Positions 23,659 to 32,686 are shown, counted from the stretch's first letter. The stretch: DNA of 64,000 nucleotides from DATBGO01 sp050011895 (GCA_050011895.1 JBEKIF010000012.1:30451-94450); one strand, 5' to 3'. Numbers and translations are program-made. The notes: generated from the letters alone by a model not told the origin.

Positions 23659-24174
23659 TCAGTCGCCGAGGTAGCTGCTGCCGCCGGTTTCCGGATTGGT
23701 GACCATGGCCCCGACTGACATCTTCCCGGCCCTGGCGAAGATCAGCGTGAGCGTGATCTCGGTGCCTGCCCGCATCCGGTGCGCCCCGGTGATCAGCATG
23801 TGAAAGCCGTCGGGGTCGAGCCGGACCGTTTCGCGTGCCGGAATGACGATGTCCGGGACTGTCCGCGTCGTGCCGCCGCCACGACCGGCCGGGCCGCGGA
23901 ACGTCACGAGGCCGCCGGCGCTCGTCCGTGCCGAGGTCACCCGGTCGGCGGATCCGTTGTTCTGGATGACCAGATAGGCCTGGGTGGTGCCGGAGGCAGC
24001 GGGCAGCGTGACGTAAGCGGTGCCGATCTGGATCGGCGCGGCGGCTGCGGCGGGCTGCGTGCAACCCGCCAGCGCGGCGGTCACGGCGAGCAGGCAGGCG
24101 GCCAGCGCGGTCCGGGCTGCCGTCGGCAATCGTGACGCCCGCGGCCTGACCGCCCAGCCTGCTGTTCGCGCCAT
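23659..24174 (-). CDS. PCu(A)C-like copper chaperone lipoprotein
   Basis: About 171 residues. The signal region ends at the lipobox AALAGC, so it is an outer-face lipoprotein. The mature part follows the PCu(A)C (DUF461) pattern: YLVIQNNGSADRVTSA, then IPARETVRLDPDGFHMLITGAHRMRAGTEITLTLIF in sections. The family carries copper(I) to cytochrome c oxidase assembly with an H/M-rich site. Here only the FHM...HRM part is clear, and the usual upstream histidine and Met-x-Met residues (normally before IPAG) are missing, replaced by a Gly/Arg-rich loop. Copper binding may therefore be weak or changed. ATG 24174 was chosen with GAGG eight bases upstream. Confidence 0.78.
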   Translation of the reverse strand: MARTAGWAVRPRASRLPTAARTALAACLLAVTAALAGCTQPAAAAAPIQIGTAYVTLPAASGTTQAYLVIQNNGSADRVTSARTSAGGLVTFRGPAGRGGGTTRTVPDIVIPARETVRLDPDGFHMLITGAHRMRAGTEITLTLIFARAGKMSVGAMVTNPETGGSSYLGD

Positions 24175-24277
24175 GTTCCTGTCCTCGCCGGAGTTCCTGC
24201 GGTGCCATGGTCTCATGACGATAGGTCATGCCAGCTTCAGGAGTAGTCGCGGAACGCGGGCCAGCCGCTCGCGGTGA

Positions 24278-24757
24278 TCAGCCAGGCTCTTGGCCGGGCT
24301 GATGATCCGCGTTCGCTGCGGTTGTGCCGAGCGCTGTGGTGATCTGCTGAATGGCCTCGACCTCAGCGGGGCTCACGTTCTGCCCTTCCTCCCGGTGCGC
24401 GGCCGCGACCTTGTCCGCGAGGGTGCGGACGAAGCGCTGATAGTCCTGGACTTCCTCGGGGGCCGCCTTGCCGCCCAGCACCGCCACCGACTCGCGAAGG
24501 CGCGCCAGCCCGGCATCCCTGAGCTCTTGGGCTGAGTGGTATCTGGTGTGGTCCAGCTGGGGCTTCGCCGCCACGATCTCGTCGAGGAGCTCGCTCGCGC
24601 CGTGCTGGGCGCGTGCTTCCGCGTAAGCCTTCGACATCGCGATCGTCTCGCGGATCGTTCCCCCGCGCGCGGCCGTGACCACGATCAGGCCGGCCGTCGG
24701 CGGCCCCTCGAGCACTGCTTTCCATTCCTCAGGCGAGAAGGCGGCCTTGGTCGTCAT
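24278..24757 (-). CDS. Conserved hypothetical protein, helical
   Basis: A 159-residue soluble protein. The first part reads FSPEEWKAVLEGPPTAGLIVVTAARGGTIRETIAMSKAYAEAR, followed by helices with many Glu/Lys/Ala, including LLDEIVAAKPQLDHTRYHSAQELRDAGL. I know this pattern from unnamed actinobacterial proteins, but no domain name or activity can be given. The product has no signal peptide, no membrane helix and no cysteine. It is on the same strand as the copper chaperone gene, with a 103-bp gap. Confidence 0.7.
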   Translation of the reverse strand: MTTKAAFSPEEWKAVLEGPPTAGLIVVTAARGGTIRETIAMSKAYAEARAQHGASELLDEIVAAKPQLDHTRYHSAQELRDAGLARLRESVAVLGGKAAPEEVQDYQRFVRTLADKVAAAHREEGQNVSPAEVEAIQQITTALGTTAANADHQPGQEPG

Positions 24758-24915
24758 TCGACGCTCCTGTCCTCATGGGCGGGAAATACGAACTTCTCTT
24801 GACGGGCTGGAAACCGAATTACACGATAGCGATGTCGTCGTGCCAGAGCCGCTGGCACCCGGTCCGGCGAGGAACATGGCCACGAGATTCAGCACCAGGC
24901 ATCGCGTACCCGGGG

Positions 24916-26448
24916 TCAGCCCCGGTCGACCGCCGTCTGGAGCAGGCCGAGCGGCGGCGAGCCGAGGTCGAGCAGGGCCGTGTGGAACCTGCGCACCGAG
25001 AAGGCCGCGCCCCAGCGCTTCCTCGCCTGGTCACGCAGGTCCATGATCTCAAGCTTGCCCCAGGTATAGCGGCCATAGGTCGGGTCGAAGGTGGCCCTGC
25101 GAGCCTCGGCCAGCGCGGCGGGCCCGGCCAGCGCGGCGTCCGATTCGAAGCGCCTGGCGCCCTCCTGCACCGTCATCCCCGCGGTGTGCACCCCGATAGC
25201 GCAAGCCAGCCGGGTAACCCGGATCAGGGCACCGAGCCAGACGCCGATCGCGAATCTGGGGTCGTCCGCGCGGAAGCCTTCATCGACGCAGAGTTCCTCC
25301 GCGTAGTGCGCCCAGCCTTCGATGAAAGCGGTCGAGAACAGCGTCCGGCGGACAACGGACGGCGCCCGCCGGAGGGCCCGGCCGTGCGAGAAATGCCCCG
25401 GAGCCACCTCGTGCACGGTGATACCAGGCAGCGAGGTCGCGCTGAACACCTCCAGCCACTGCTCCTGCTCCTGCGGCTGCCACGACGGGTCGGGCGGGGT
25501 GATGTGATACCAGGACGGGCCCTCGGGCTCGCCGGGCGCCGCCCAGGCCATCATCGCCATGCCCCAGCGCCGCGACTCGGGGGCCAGCCCGACGAGGCAT
25601 TCGCCGTCATGGTACGGAACCAGGTCGCGCTTCCTGGTGAACTCGATCGCCAGCTGCGTCCAGTGCCGCGCGGCTTCGATGACGCCGCCCGAGTCCGGGT
25701 GGTCGCGGGCCAGTTCGCGGACCACCTCTCCCGGCGGCCGGCCCGGCTCCAGCTGAGCGCAGCTTTCGGCGAGCCTGGCGGTGAGCCTGTCTCGCTCGGC
25801 ATCGGCCCGCTCACTGAGCCTGCCCAGGTCCACCGGCATGCCGTCGGCACTGCTCATCAGCGCGGTGAGCGGCTCGGCGCCCAGCGCAGCGTCTGGGTCG
25901 CCATCGGCAGCGGCCCGGTCCAGGTGCGCCACCAGGCGGGCGTGCGCAGCGCGCGCCGCCGCGGCCGACCGCTCGTCGGCATCGGCAGGCACGGCGGCCG
26001 CCAGGCCGCGGACTGCGCCGCCGAGCGCGGTCGCGACCGGCGCGTTGACGAGGTCCAGCGCCTCGATGGCCGCGTCGACGGCCCCGGGCCAGGCAGCCAG
26101 GTGCATCCGGCGAGCGTCCTCCCGCTGCTCGGCCGGGGCGTAGTCCCTGTCGTAGCAGGCGAGATCGAGTTCGGCCAGGTGGTACAGCGGATTGCGGCGG
26201 TGCAGTTCGAGCTGGCCGAATGCGACGCGGGCGCGCTCCTCGAACGCCGCCAGGTGCGCCTCGTCGTGCGGATCGGTCAGCGGCTTGTCCGCGGCCGGGG
26301 CCGCGGCGAGCCTGGCTAGCCCGGCCCGGACTCCGGCAGGGGACAGATCCTGGATCTTGCCGTCATACTCGTGCCGTCCGCTGGATTCGCGCTGCTCGGC
26401 AACGTCCAGATCGCAGACGGCGCGAAGTCTCGGGGTCAGATCGTCCAT
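24916..26448 (-). CDS. DUF885 family metallopeptidase-like protein
   Basis: A 510-residue protein starting at ATG 26448. The C-terminal half holds VHEVAPGHFSH, the zinc-binding HExxxH version typical of DUF885 (usually HEGxPGH), and AFIEGWAHYAEEL about 35 residues later, which supplies the third ligand and a catalytic glutamate. The family is related to M32/M3-like carboxypeptidases and is presumed to hydrolyse peptides. The second motif residue is Val where Gly is common, but the metal ligands are intact. No signal peptide is present, so it is probably cytoplasmic. The N-terminal half is Ala-rich and helical. Confidence 0.85.
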   Translation of the reverse strand: MDDLTPRLRAVCDLDVAEQRESSGRHEYDGKIQDLSPAGVRAGLARLAAAPAADKPLTDPHDEAHLAAFEERARVAFGQLELHRRNPLYHLAELDLACYDRDYAPAEQREDARRMHLAAWPGAVDAAIEALDLVNAPVATALGGAVRGLAAAVPADADERSAAAARAAHARLVAHLDRAAADGDPDAALGAEPLTALMSSADGMPVDLGRLSERADAERDRLTARLAESCAQLEPGRPPGEVVRELARDHPDSGGVIEAARHWTQLAIEFTRKRDLVPYHDGECLVGLAPESRRWGMAMMAWAAPGEPEGPSWYHITPPDPSWQPQEQEQWLEVFSATSLPGITVHEVAPGHFSHGRALRRAPSVVRRTLFSTAFIEGWAHYAEELCVDEGFRADDPRFAIGVWLGALIRVTRLACAIGVHTAGMTVQEGARRFESDAALAGPAALAEARRATFDPTYGRYTWGKLEIMDLRDQARKRWGAAFSVRRFHTALLDLGSPPLGLLQTAVDRG

Positions 26449-26472
26449 GTCGGGACACGCTACCGGCCACTG

Positions 26473-27123
26473 TTACTGTCCGGTCGCGCCCGGCTGAACT
26501 GTCTGGATGGACAGAATCTTGGTAGCAGTGGCGGCGCCGGCGCAGGTCTGCGCGGAGAAGCTGATGTAGAACGCGGTGAACTGGTCCGGCGGGTAGACCT
26601 TGAGCCAGTGCGCCTTGGTGATCGTGCACCGCGATGCCGGATAGTTGCCCGCGTCCACCACCTGGAGCGTGGCGTGCACGGTCGCGCCTGGCGCCACAGT
26701 CACGAGGACTGGCGCGGTCGTAGCGTCGCGGGCCGCGGCCGCGCCGATCTGGCTGCCGCCTGGCCCGGTGACGAAGGAGACGCCGGGGTAGCCGTAGAGC
26801 GTGCAGCTGGCGGTTGCGTTATTGGTGAAGTCGATCGGGTAATAGCTGCTGCCAGCGGCTCCCTCAGGCGATCCGATTGTCGCCTTCAGCGCCGAGGTCG
26901 CGCATGGCTGCGGCCCGCCCGGGCTGGCCGGCGAGCTCGCCTGGGACGAGCTGCCGGTGCTGGCGTGGCCGGTTGGCAGTGCCGTCTGGGTGACGGTCTT
27001 GGTGACCGTGGCGGCCGGCGAGGCGGCCGGGGTGCTGCCGCCACAGCTCGTGATCGCTGCCGCGGCGCAGGCCAGGGCCGCGGCGGCGGTAGCGCCCCGG
27101 AACGGGGGGCTGAATAACGTCAT
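26473..27123 (-). CDS. DUF4232 domain lipoprotein
   Basis: A 216-residue exported protein. The N-terminus (AAAALACAAAAITSC) fits a lipoprotein signal cleaved before the cysteine of ITSC. A Thr/Ser/Ala-rich linker of 45 residues precedes a beta-rich DUF4232 domain beginning QPCATSALKATIGSPEGAAGSSYYPIDFTNNATASCTLYGYPGVSF (in parts) and ending with IQTVQPG. The paired cysteines in PCATS, ASCTL and the last third can form disulfides. The role of DUF4232 is unknown; it is common on the surface of actinobacteria. It is divergent from the gamma-glutamyltransferase gene. Confidence 0.85.
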   Translation of the reverse strand: MTLFSPPFRGATAAAALACAAAAITSCGGSTPAASPAATVTKTVTQTALPTGHASTGSSSQASSPASPGGPQPCATSALKATIGSPEGAAGSSYYPIDFTNNATASCTLYGYPGVSFVTGPGGSQIGAAAARDATTAPVLVTVAPGATVHATLQVVDAGNYPASRCTITKAHWLKVYPPDQFTAFYISFSAQTCAGAATATKILSIQTVQPGATGQ

Positions 27124-27332
27124 GACAATGCTCCCCTGTCGTGGCGAGTGGCCTGGTGGCCGTGTGACCTATAGGACGCCATCGCCGGGCTTCCGGTTGC
27201 TGGCCGCGGCCGGTGCCGATGTCAAAGTCTGCAGGTAACGGCGCGGCAACGCGAGGCGCAGCGCCGGCGTCCTAGCGGCCGCTTCAGCTCGTGCGGCGGC
27301 CGGCAGGTACCGTCGGTGAGAGCTGGCTCCGG

Positions 27333-27374
27333 TTTCGCGGGAGGCCCAGTTGTTTTCGCGGGAGGCCCAGTTGT
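27333..27374. repeat. Exact 21-bp duplication of RBS and start codon
   Basis: The unit TTTCGCGGGAGGCCCAGTTG plus T (27333-27353) is repeated exactly at 27354-27374. Each copy contains GGGAGG, five bases and TTG. The 21-bp length keeps both TTG codons (27350 and 27371) in the same reading frame. Confidence 0.9.
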
Positions 27375-29197
27375 CAGGTGGTTCGCCGCTCACAGCTAGT
27401 TCGTCCGTCACGACCAGGCCTCAGCTAGCCGGCACCTTCGGCATGGTGGCCTCGACGCACTGGCTCGCCGCCGCGGCCGGCCTCGCCACGCTGGAGCAGG
27501 GCGGCAACGCGTTCGACGCCGCGGTAGCGGCCGGCCTGGTCCTGCAAGTCGTGGAACCGCACATGAACGGGCCAGGCGGCGAGGTGCCGGTGATCGGGTT
27601 CGACGCCGGGCCGGACGAGGTCTTCGTGCTGGACGGCCAGGGCCCGGCGCCTGCGGCGGCCACGCCGCGGGTGTTCGCCGGGCTCGGCCTTGACCTGGTT
27701 CCAGGCACCGGCCTGCTCGCCGCCTGCGTGCCCGCCGCGTTCGGGACCTGGATGCTGCTGCTGGCCCGCTACGGCAGGCTGCCGCTGCGCGCGGTGCTGA
27801 AATACGCGATCGGCTACGCGCGTGACGGCTACCCGATGCCGGCGTCGGCTAGCACGGCCATCACCGCGATGGCCGCCACCTTCCGCGAGCACTGGCCAAG
27901 CTCCGCCCAGGTATACCTGGGGGGCGGGGCACCGGCGCCAGGCGCCCGTTTCGCTAATCCCGCACTCGCCGCCGTCTACAGCAGGATCCTGGCCGAGGGC
28001 GAAGCCGCTGGCACCGATCGCGAAGCGCAGATCGAGGCGGCGCGCCGGGCGTTCTATGAGGGTTTCGTCGCTGAGGCGATCGCTTCCTACCTGGCGGATG
28101 CTGAGGTGATGGACCTCACCGGACGAGCCCATCGCGGCCTGCTGACCGGCGCTGACCTGGCCGGCTGGCGGGCGTCTGCCGAGCCGCCCGTCACGCTGGA
28201 TTACGCGGGCCTGACGGTCTGCAAGACCGGGCCGTGGGGGCAGGGCCCGGTCTTCTTGCAGCAGCTTGCCCTGCTGGCCGGGTTCGACCTGGCGGCCATG
28301 GGCCCGGGCAGCGCGGACTTCATCCACACGGTCGTGGAGTGCGCGAAGCTGGCGTTCGCCGACCGTGAGGCCTGGTACGGCGACCCCAGGTCGGCGGCCG
28401 TGCCGCTGGCCGCGCTGCTCTCGCCGGACTACGCGGCGGCGCGCAGGCAGCTGGTCGGCGCCGCGGCGTCGGGAGATCTCCGGCCGGGCGCGCCGGAAGG
28501 TGTCGCGCCCAGGCTGCCCGGATACGCCCTGCCTGGTTACCCGGGGCCTGGTTACCCGGGGCCTGGTTACGCGGGGCCTGGCGACGCGCGGCCCGGCCTG
28601 GTGCCGGGGCTCGGGCCCGGCGACACCTGCCATCTGGATGTCGCTGACTCGTTCGGCAACCTGGTCTCGGCGACGCCGAGCGGCGGCTGGCTGCAGAGCT
28701 CGCCCGTCGTCCCCGGGCTTGGCTTCTGCCTCGGCACCAGGGCGCAGATGTTCACCCTGACCCCCGGCCTGGCGAGCACGCTGGCGCCGGGCAGGCGACC
28801 GCGGACCACGCTCTCGCCCGGGCTGGTGCTTCGCGACGGCGAGCCCTATCTGGCGTTCGGCACGCCCGGCGGTGACCAGCAGGATCAGTGGGCGCTCGGG
28901 TTCTTCCTCAACCACGTCCACTTCGGGATGAACCTGCAAGAGGCGATCGACGCTGCGGCGTTCCACACCGGCCATTTCCCTTCGTCGTTCTACCCGCGCG
29001 CGTCGCTGCCCCGGTCGCTGGCCGCCGAGGCGAGGCTGACCGGGCCTGTCGTCGCGGAGCTGCGGCGGCGGGGGCATGCGGTCACGGTGACCCCGCCCTG
29101 GTCGCTCGGCCGGGTCAGCGCCGTCGGCCGCAGGAACGGGATGCTGTACGCGGCCGCCAGCGCGCGCGGCATGCAGGGTTACGCGGTGGGCAGGTAG
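27350..29197 (+). CDS. Gamma-glutamyltransferase family protein
   Basis: A 615-residue Ntn-hydrolase. The start region includes GTFGMVASTHWLAAAAGLATLEQGGNAFDAAVA, then EPHMNGPGGE, the substrate-binding area. The autoprocessing site is PGDTCHLDVAD, where the threonine becomes the new N-terminal nucleophile, followed by SFGNLVSATPSGGWLQSSPV and LAPGRRPRTTLSPGL. No signal peptide is seen, so it may act inside the cell. Family members transfer or hydrolyse gamma-glutamyl groups; this subfamily has little experimental work. A repeated Pro-Gly-Tyr loop directly precedes the nucleophile. Two in-frame TTG starts (27350, 27371), each with its own GGGAGG, arise from a DNA duplication. Confidence 0.9.
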   Translation: MFSREAQLSGGSPLTASSSVTTRPQLAGTFGMVASTHWLAAAAGLATLEQGGNAFDAAVAAGLVLQVVEPHMNGPGGEVPVIGFDAGPDEVFVLDGQGPAPAAATPRVFAGLGLDLVPGTGLLAACVPAAFGTWMLLLARYGRLPLRAVLKYAIGYARDGYPMPASASTAITAMAATFREHWPSSAQVYLGGGAPAPGARFANPALAAVYSRILAEGEAAGTDREAQIEAARRAFYEGFVAEAIASYLADAEVMDLTGRAHRGLLTGADLAGWRASAEPPVTLDYAGLTVCKTGPWGQGPVFLQQLALLAGFDLAAMGPGSADFIHTVVECAKLAFADREAWYGDPRSAAVPLAALLSPDYAAARRQLVGAAASGDLRPGAPEGVAPRLPGYALPGYPGPGYPGPGYAGPGDARPGLVPGLGPGDTCHLDVADSFGNLVSATPSGGWLQSSPVVPGLGFCLGTRAQMFTLTPGLASTLAPGRRPRTTLSPGLVLRDGEPYLAFGTPGGDQQDQWALGFFLNHVHFGMNLQEAIDAAAFHTGHFPSSFYPRASLPRSLAAEARLTGPVVAELRRRGHAVTVTPPWSLGRVSAVGRRNGMLYAAASARGMQGYAVGR

Positions 29198-29237
29198 CGG
29201 CCGGCCCCGGGCCGGAAGCGCCAGGGATCAGCCGGGT

Positions 29238-29828
29238 TCAGACCGGCAGCGCCAGGCAGCCGGCCAGCAGCGCGGCAATGATCGCGAGCACCCTGAGCCA
29301 CCCGGAGGCCGGCCCGGCCGGAGCGGGAAGCATGCTGGCCCCGGTCGCGATCACCAGCAGGCCGAGCCCGGCGGCGATCAGCGGCAGCTGCGGCCGCAGC
29401 ACGGCTGGCCGCGCGCCCGACTCGGCCAGGTGCGTCGCGAACAGGTAGCCGAGCAACGCGACCGCCAGCAGCCCGGTGTGGTACGGGCGCGACCGGTGCA
29501 TCGCCTCAAGGATGATCGCGGCGATGACCAGGCCCTCCGCCCACGGGATCGCCCGGATCATGGTCAGCAGCCAGCGGCCGAGCCGGGCCGGCGGGCTGTG
29601 GTACACGGCCAGATCGCGCTGCCCGGCACCGGCGGCCAGCCGGGCCGTGCCGAAGACGGCGCACGCGGCGGCCACCGCGAGGACGGCCGTTCCCGGGCCG
29701 CTGGCACCCGGCCGCGGCAGTGCCGACCACGCGACACAGGCCGCGGCGAGCAGGCCAGCGGCCGCGCTCTGGCGCGCCAGAGCGTGGCGGTCGGCCAGCC
29801 GGGCCGTGGTGATGAAGGAAAACGGCAT
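29238..29828 (-). CDS. Membrane protein at end of MoxR/DUF58 operon
   Basis: A 196-residue protein with about six hydrophobic segments (SAAAGLLAAACVAWSAL, AVLAVAAACAVFGTARL, a TMIRAIPWAEGLVIAAIIL helix, TGLLAVALLGYLFATHLA, LPLIAAGLGLLVIATGASML and a final one). Its ATG (29828-29826) directly follows the DUF58 stop codon (TAAATG), so it is translated from the same mRNA. No family name is recognised. Membrane proteins of unknown role are usual in MoxR-DUF58-DUF4129 operons. Confidence 0.7.
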   Translation of the reverse strand: MPFSFITTARLADRHALARQSAAAGLLAAACVAWSALPRPGASGPGTAVLAVAAACAVFGTARLAAGAGQRDLAVYHSPPARLGRWLLTMIRAIPWAEGLVIAAIILEAMHRSRPYHTGLLAVALLGYLFATHLAESGARPAVLRPQLPLIAAGLGLLVIATGASMLPAPAGPASGWLRVLAIIAALLAGCLALPV

Positions 29829-31115
29829 TTAAGGGCTGCCCACCATGACCTTTCTCGTATAGGGAGCGAGCGGCTCATCCAGCGTCTGCTTGCCGTCCCA
29901 GTGGGCCAGCGGGATGCCGAGCTCACGGAGCGAGAACCTGATTGCCTGCTGCTCCATCCGCCAGATCCGGCGGGTCATTCCGGCCAGGTGGTCGCTGCCG
30001 CCGCTCGGCTCGGCATTGAGCACGTCGACGATGAGCACGCTGAAGCCGCGTTCCCGCAAGTCGCGCAGGGCGCCGATGAGCCGGAGGCTGAGCAGCGGGC
30101 TGAAGACGACGATCAGCGCGCCGGCCGGCAGTGCGGCCTTGGGCAGCCGGTCAAGCTCGTCGCCGCGGCCGCCGGCCCCGGCTTCGGCGAGCATCACGTT
30201 CATGATCCGGTAGAACTGCCTGGTACCTGTGCCAGGGGCAATCCAGGCCCCGTTGCTGGCGTAGCTGATGAAGCCCACCCGGTCCCGCGCCGCCAGGTAG
30301 GCCCTGGCCGTCCCGGCCGCGCCGCGCAGCGCGAGGTCCAGCGAGGTGGCGCCGGTCTCGCCGACGTCTGAGGTGGCATCGGCGACGATGACGACGTTCT
30401 GGGTCCGCTCGGCAGCGAACATGTTCAGCTGGAGACGGCCGCGCCGGGTGGTGGCCGGCCAGTTGATCCGCCGCTGCGGGTCGCCGGGAACGAAGTCGCG
30501 CACCCCGTTGAAGTCGGTCCCGGCGCCGTAGGCCCTGGAGGAATGCTCGCCCAGCCAGTTGAGCAGCCGGCTGAGCACGATTCTGGAGTCCTGCACTGCC
30601 GGGGCGGGATAGCAGTCGATCAAGGGCAGCGGTACCGTGGCCCGGCCGTCAAGCAGCCGCCACCGGTCGCGCAGGATCACTTCCGCGTGGCCGGGACTGC
30701 GACGGCCCCAGCGGCGAACCAGGAACGGCAGCGTGGCCTCCGTGGTGGCGCCATCCCCGGCGGCCGAGGCGGCCGGCAGGCCGGCCCTGCCGGGAGTCTC
30801 GACAGCCTCGGCGGGGCGCAGCAGCAGGTCGACGCTGAAGTCGCCGGTCCCGCTGATCGTCGCGTCGATCGCGGCGTGCTCGTTCTCGAAGACGCGCAGT
30901 GCGGTTGGTCGCAGGCTGACGCCGATCCGCTCGGGCCGGTCCCGCCGCCAGGCGGTCAGCAGGACCACGGCCGGCGCGGCGGCCGCGGCGAACGCCGGCC
31001 GCTGGGTGATGACGGCGACGGCCAGGCCCGCCAGGGCGAGCGTGAGCAAGCGCCGCGCATGGCCGGACACCGACCAGCTCAGCCGCACCTTGCGGTCCTG
31101 CGGCTGAGCGGTCAT
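29829..31115 (-). CDS. DUF58 domain protein
   Basis: A 428-residue protein. Two hydrophobic stretches (residues 20-55) anchor it in the membrane. A beta-rich region follows, then the DUF58 signature YGAGTDFNGVRDFVPGDPQRRINWPATTRRGRL (in sections) at about residue 190. Next is a von Willebrand A-like domain with NVVIVADATSDVG, a MIDAS-like start. DUF58 proteins work with MoxR AAA+ ATPases, probably in assembly or metal insertion of membrane or secreted complexes. It lies 24 bp after moxR in the operon. Confidence 0.9.
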   Translation of the reverse strand: MTAQPQDRKVRLSWSVSGHARRLLTLALAGLAVAVITQRPAFAAAAAPAVVLLTAWRRDRPERIGVSLRPTALRVFENEHAAIDATISGTGDFSVDLLLRPAEAVETPGRAGLPAASAAGDGATTEATLPFLVRRWGRRSPGHAEVILRDRWRLLDGRATVPLPLIDCYPAPAVQDSRIVLSRLLNWLGEHSSRAYGAGTDFNGVRDFVPGDPQRRINWPATTRRGRLQLNMFAAERTQNVVIVADATSDVGETGATSLDLALRGAAGTARAYLAARDRVGFISYASNGAWIAPGTGTRQFYRIMNVMLAEAGAGGRGDELDRLPKAALPAGALIVVFSPLLSLRLIGALRDLRERGFSVLIVDVLNAEPSGGSDHLAGMTRRIWRMEQQAIRFSLRELGIPLAHWDGKQTLDEPLAPYTRKVMVGSP

Positions 31116-31139
31116 CGCCGTAACCTCCCCTGGAGCCGG

Positions 31140-32126
31140 TCAGCCGCGGCGGCCTGCGGCCGGGTCGGTCTGCGGGGTGGGGACCGAGGCCAGCAGCCGG
31201 GCGACGACATCGTCCGAGCTGACCTGCCTGACCCAGAGCTCAGGCCGCAGCGTGATCCGGTGCGCGAGGGCCGCGACCGCGACGCTCTTGACGTCATCGG
31301 GGATGACGAACTCGCGCCTGGCCAGCAGTGCCTGGCCCCTGGCTAGCTGGACGAGCGCCAGGCCGCCTCGCGGGCTCGCGCCGACCTGGATCTGCTGATG
31401 ATCCCTGGTGGCGGAGACCAGCGCGATGACGTACTCAAGCACGTCGGGGGAGACCTCCACCTGCTCAAGCGACTGGCGCATGCCCAGCAGCGTGCCCGCG
31501 TCGGTGATCTGGCTGACGGCGGCGGCCTCGGTCTTCCTGTCCAGCCTGCGCTGCAGCATCTGCACCTCGTCGGGCGCGCTGAGATAGCCGAGCCGCAGCC
31601 GGATGAGGAACCGGTCGAGCTGGGCCTCGGGCAGCTCGTAGGTCCCCTCGTACTCGATCGGGTTGTCGGTCGCGAGCACGACGAACGGCTGCGGCAGCTG
31701 CCGGGTCTGGCCGTCCACGCTGACTTGTCCCTCGCCCATGGCCTCGAGCAATGCCGCCTGGGTCTTCGGCGGTGTCCTGTTGATCTCGTCGGCGAGCAGC
31801 AGCTGGGTGAACACCGGTCCGGGACGGAAGACCATCTGGCCGGTCCGCTGCTCGTACAGCGGCGCGCCGATCACGTCCGAAGGCAGCAGATCCGGGGTGA
31901 ACTGGATGCGGGTGAACTCGAGGCCGAGGGCCCGGGCGAACGACCGGGCGATCAGGGTCTTGCCCAGGCCTGGCAGGTCTTCGATCAGGATGTGACCGCC
32001 CGCCAGGATGCCGATCATCAGCAGCTCAAGAGCACGGCGCTGGCCGACAACCACGCGCGAGATCTCGTCAAGAACCTCGGTGCACCGGTACGCGGTTTCC
32101 GCCGGTCCCGGGGCCTGCCGTGTCAC
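31140..32126 (-). CDS. MoxR family AAA+ ATPase
   Basis: A 328-residue ATPase. Walker A is reduced to GLGKT (residues 53-57, in IEDLPGLGKTLIARSFA), Walker B is LLLADEINR, and TPPKTQAALLEAMGEGQV follows, with the sensor 1 region FVVLATDNPIEYEGTY. This is the MoxR signature. These ATPases act as chaperones for VWA/DUF58 partner proteins. The start is GTG 32124-32126, overlapping the upstream gene's stop as GTGA. The open frame continues upstream, but that part overlaps the preceding gene and looks non-coding in this frame. Confidence 0.93.
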   Translation of the reverse strand: MTRQAPGPAETAYRCTEVLDEISRVVVGQRRALELLMIGILAGGHILIEDLPGLGKTLIARSFARALGLEFTRIQFTPDLLPSDVIGAPLYEQRTGQMVFRPGPVFTQLLLADEINRTPPKTQAALLEAMGEGQVSVDGQTRQLPQPFVVLATDNPIEYEGTYELPEAQLDRFLIRLRLGYLSAPDEVQMLQRRLDRKTEAAAVSQITDAGTLLGMRQSLEQVEVSPDVLEYVIALVSATRDHQQIQVGASPRGGLALVQLARGQALLARREFVIPDDVKSVAVAALAHRITLRPELWVRQVSSDDVVARLLASVPTPQTDPAAGRRG

Positions 32127-32686
32127 AGCCGCTCCAGTCGGTCGATGAGCCGGGCCAGCGTGCGGGGCGGGATGCCGGGCTGGCCGCCGGAGGCCACCTG
32201 CGGACGGCCAGGGTCCACCCAGTCCCACAAGACCTCGTCCGCCTTACTGCGGCACAGCAGCCGCCGCGCCGCGGCTGGATCGGATTGCAGGCTGACTCCG
32301 TGCCGCTCGGCGAGCCGCGCGGCCAGCAGGCTCTGCAGGGTGCCACGCAGCTCGGCGTCGAAGGCGGCCATGGAGCGGGTGCCCCCGATCAGCCCGGAAC
32401 GCTTGCGCCAGTAGCCGGTGAACCGCAGCGCCGGCCGACCGGACGCGGCCAGCTCACCGCCGGCGGCGGCGTGGCCTGCAGGCGGCAGGCAGGCGCGGAG
32501 CACGGCGAGGCCCAGGGCCGCGGCGCAGCTGACGACCACGGTCGCCCCGGCCGGGCCGGCCACCGCGTACCCCGCCGCCGCGGTAGCGGCGACCAGGACG
32601 CCGGCGATCGCGATCTCCGGTGCGGCGCCGCGCCAGCCGCGGCCTGGATCGGCGGGCAGGCCGTCCCTGGGCCCTGATGCGGTCAC
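32123..32686 (-). CDS. Membrane-anchored protein of MoxR operon, unknown
   Basis: About 187 residues. A GTG at 32684-32686 overlaps the DUF4129 stop (GTGA), and its own stop overlaps the moxR start in the same way, so it is translationally coupled on both sides. Two adjacent hydrophobic helices (IAIAGVLVAATAAAGYAVAG and ATVVVSCAAALGLAVLRACL) form an N-terminal anchor. The cytoplasmic remainder has Arg-rich helices, including RSMAAFDAELRGTLQSLLAARLAERHG, and ends RTLARLIDRLERL. No family was recognised. Its place suggests a subunit of the MoxR-dependent complex. Confidence 0.75.
   Translation of the reverse strand: MTASGPRDGLPADPGRGWRGAAPEIAIAGVLVAATAAAGYAVAGPAGATVVVSCAAALGLAVLRACLPPAGHAAAGGELAASGRPALRFTGYWRKRSGLIGGTRSMAAFDAELRGTLQSLLAARLAERHGVSLQSDPAAARRLLCRSKADEVLWDWVDPGRPQVASGGQPGIPPRTLARLIDRLERL

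Noticed and set aside
24775..26319. Plus-strand frame of about 500 codons opposite DUF885
   Set aside because: Antisense shadow of a clear metallopeptidase-like gene; no recognisable motifs.
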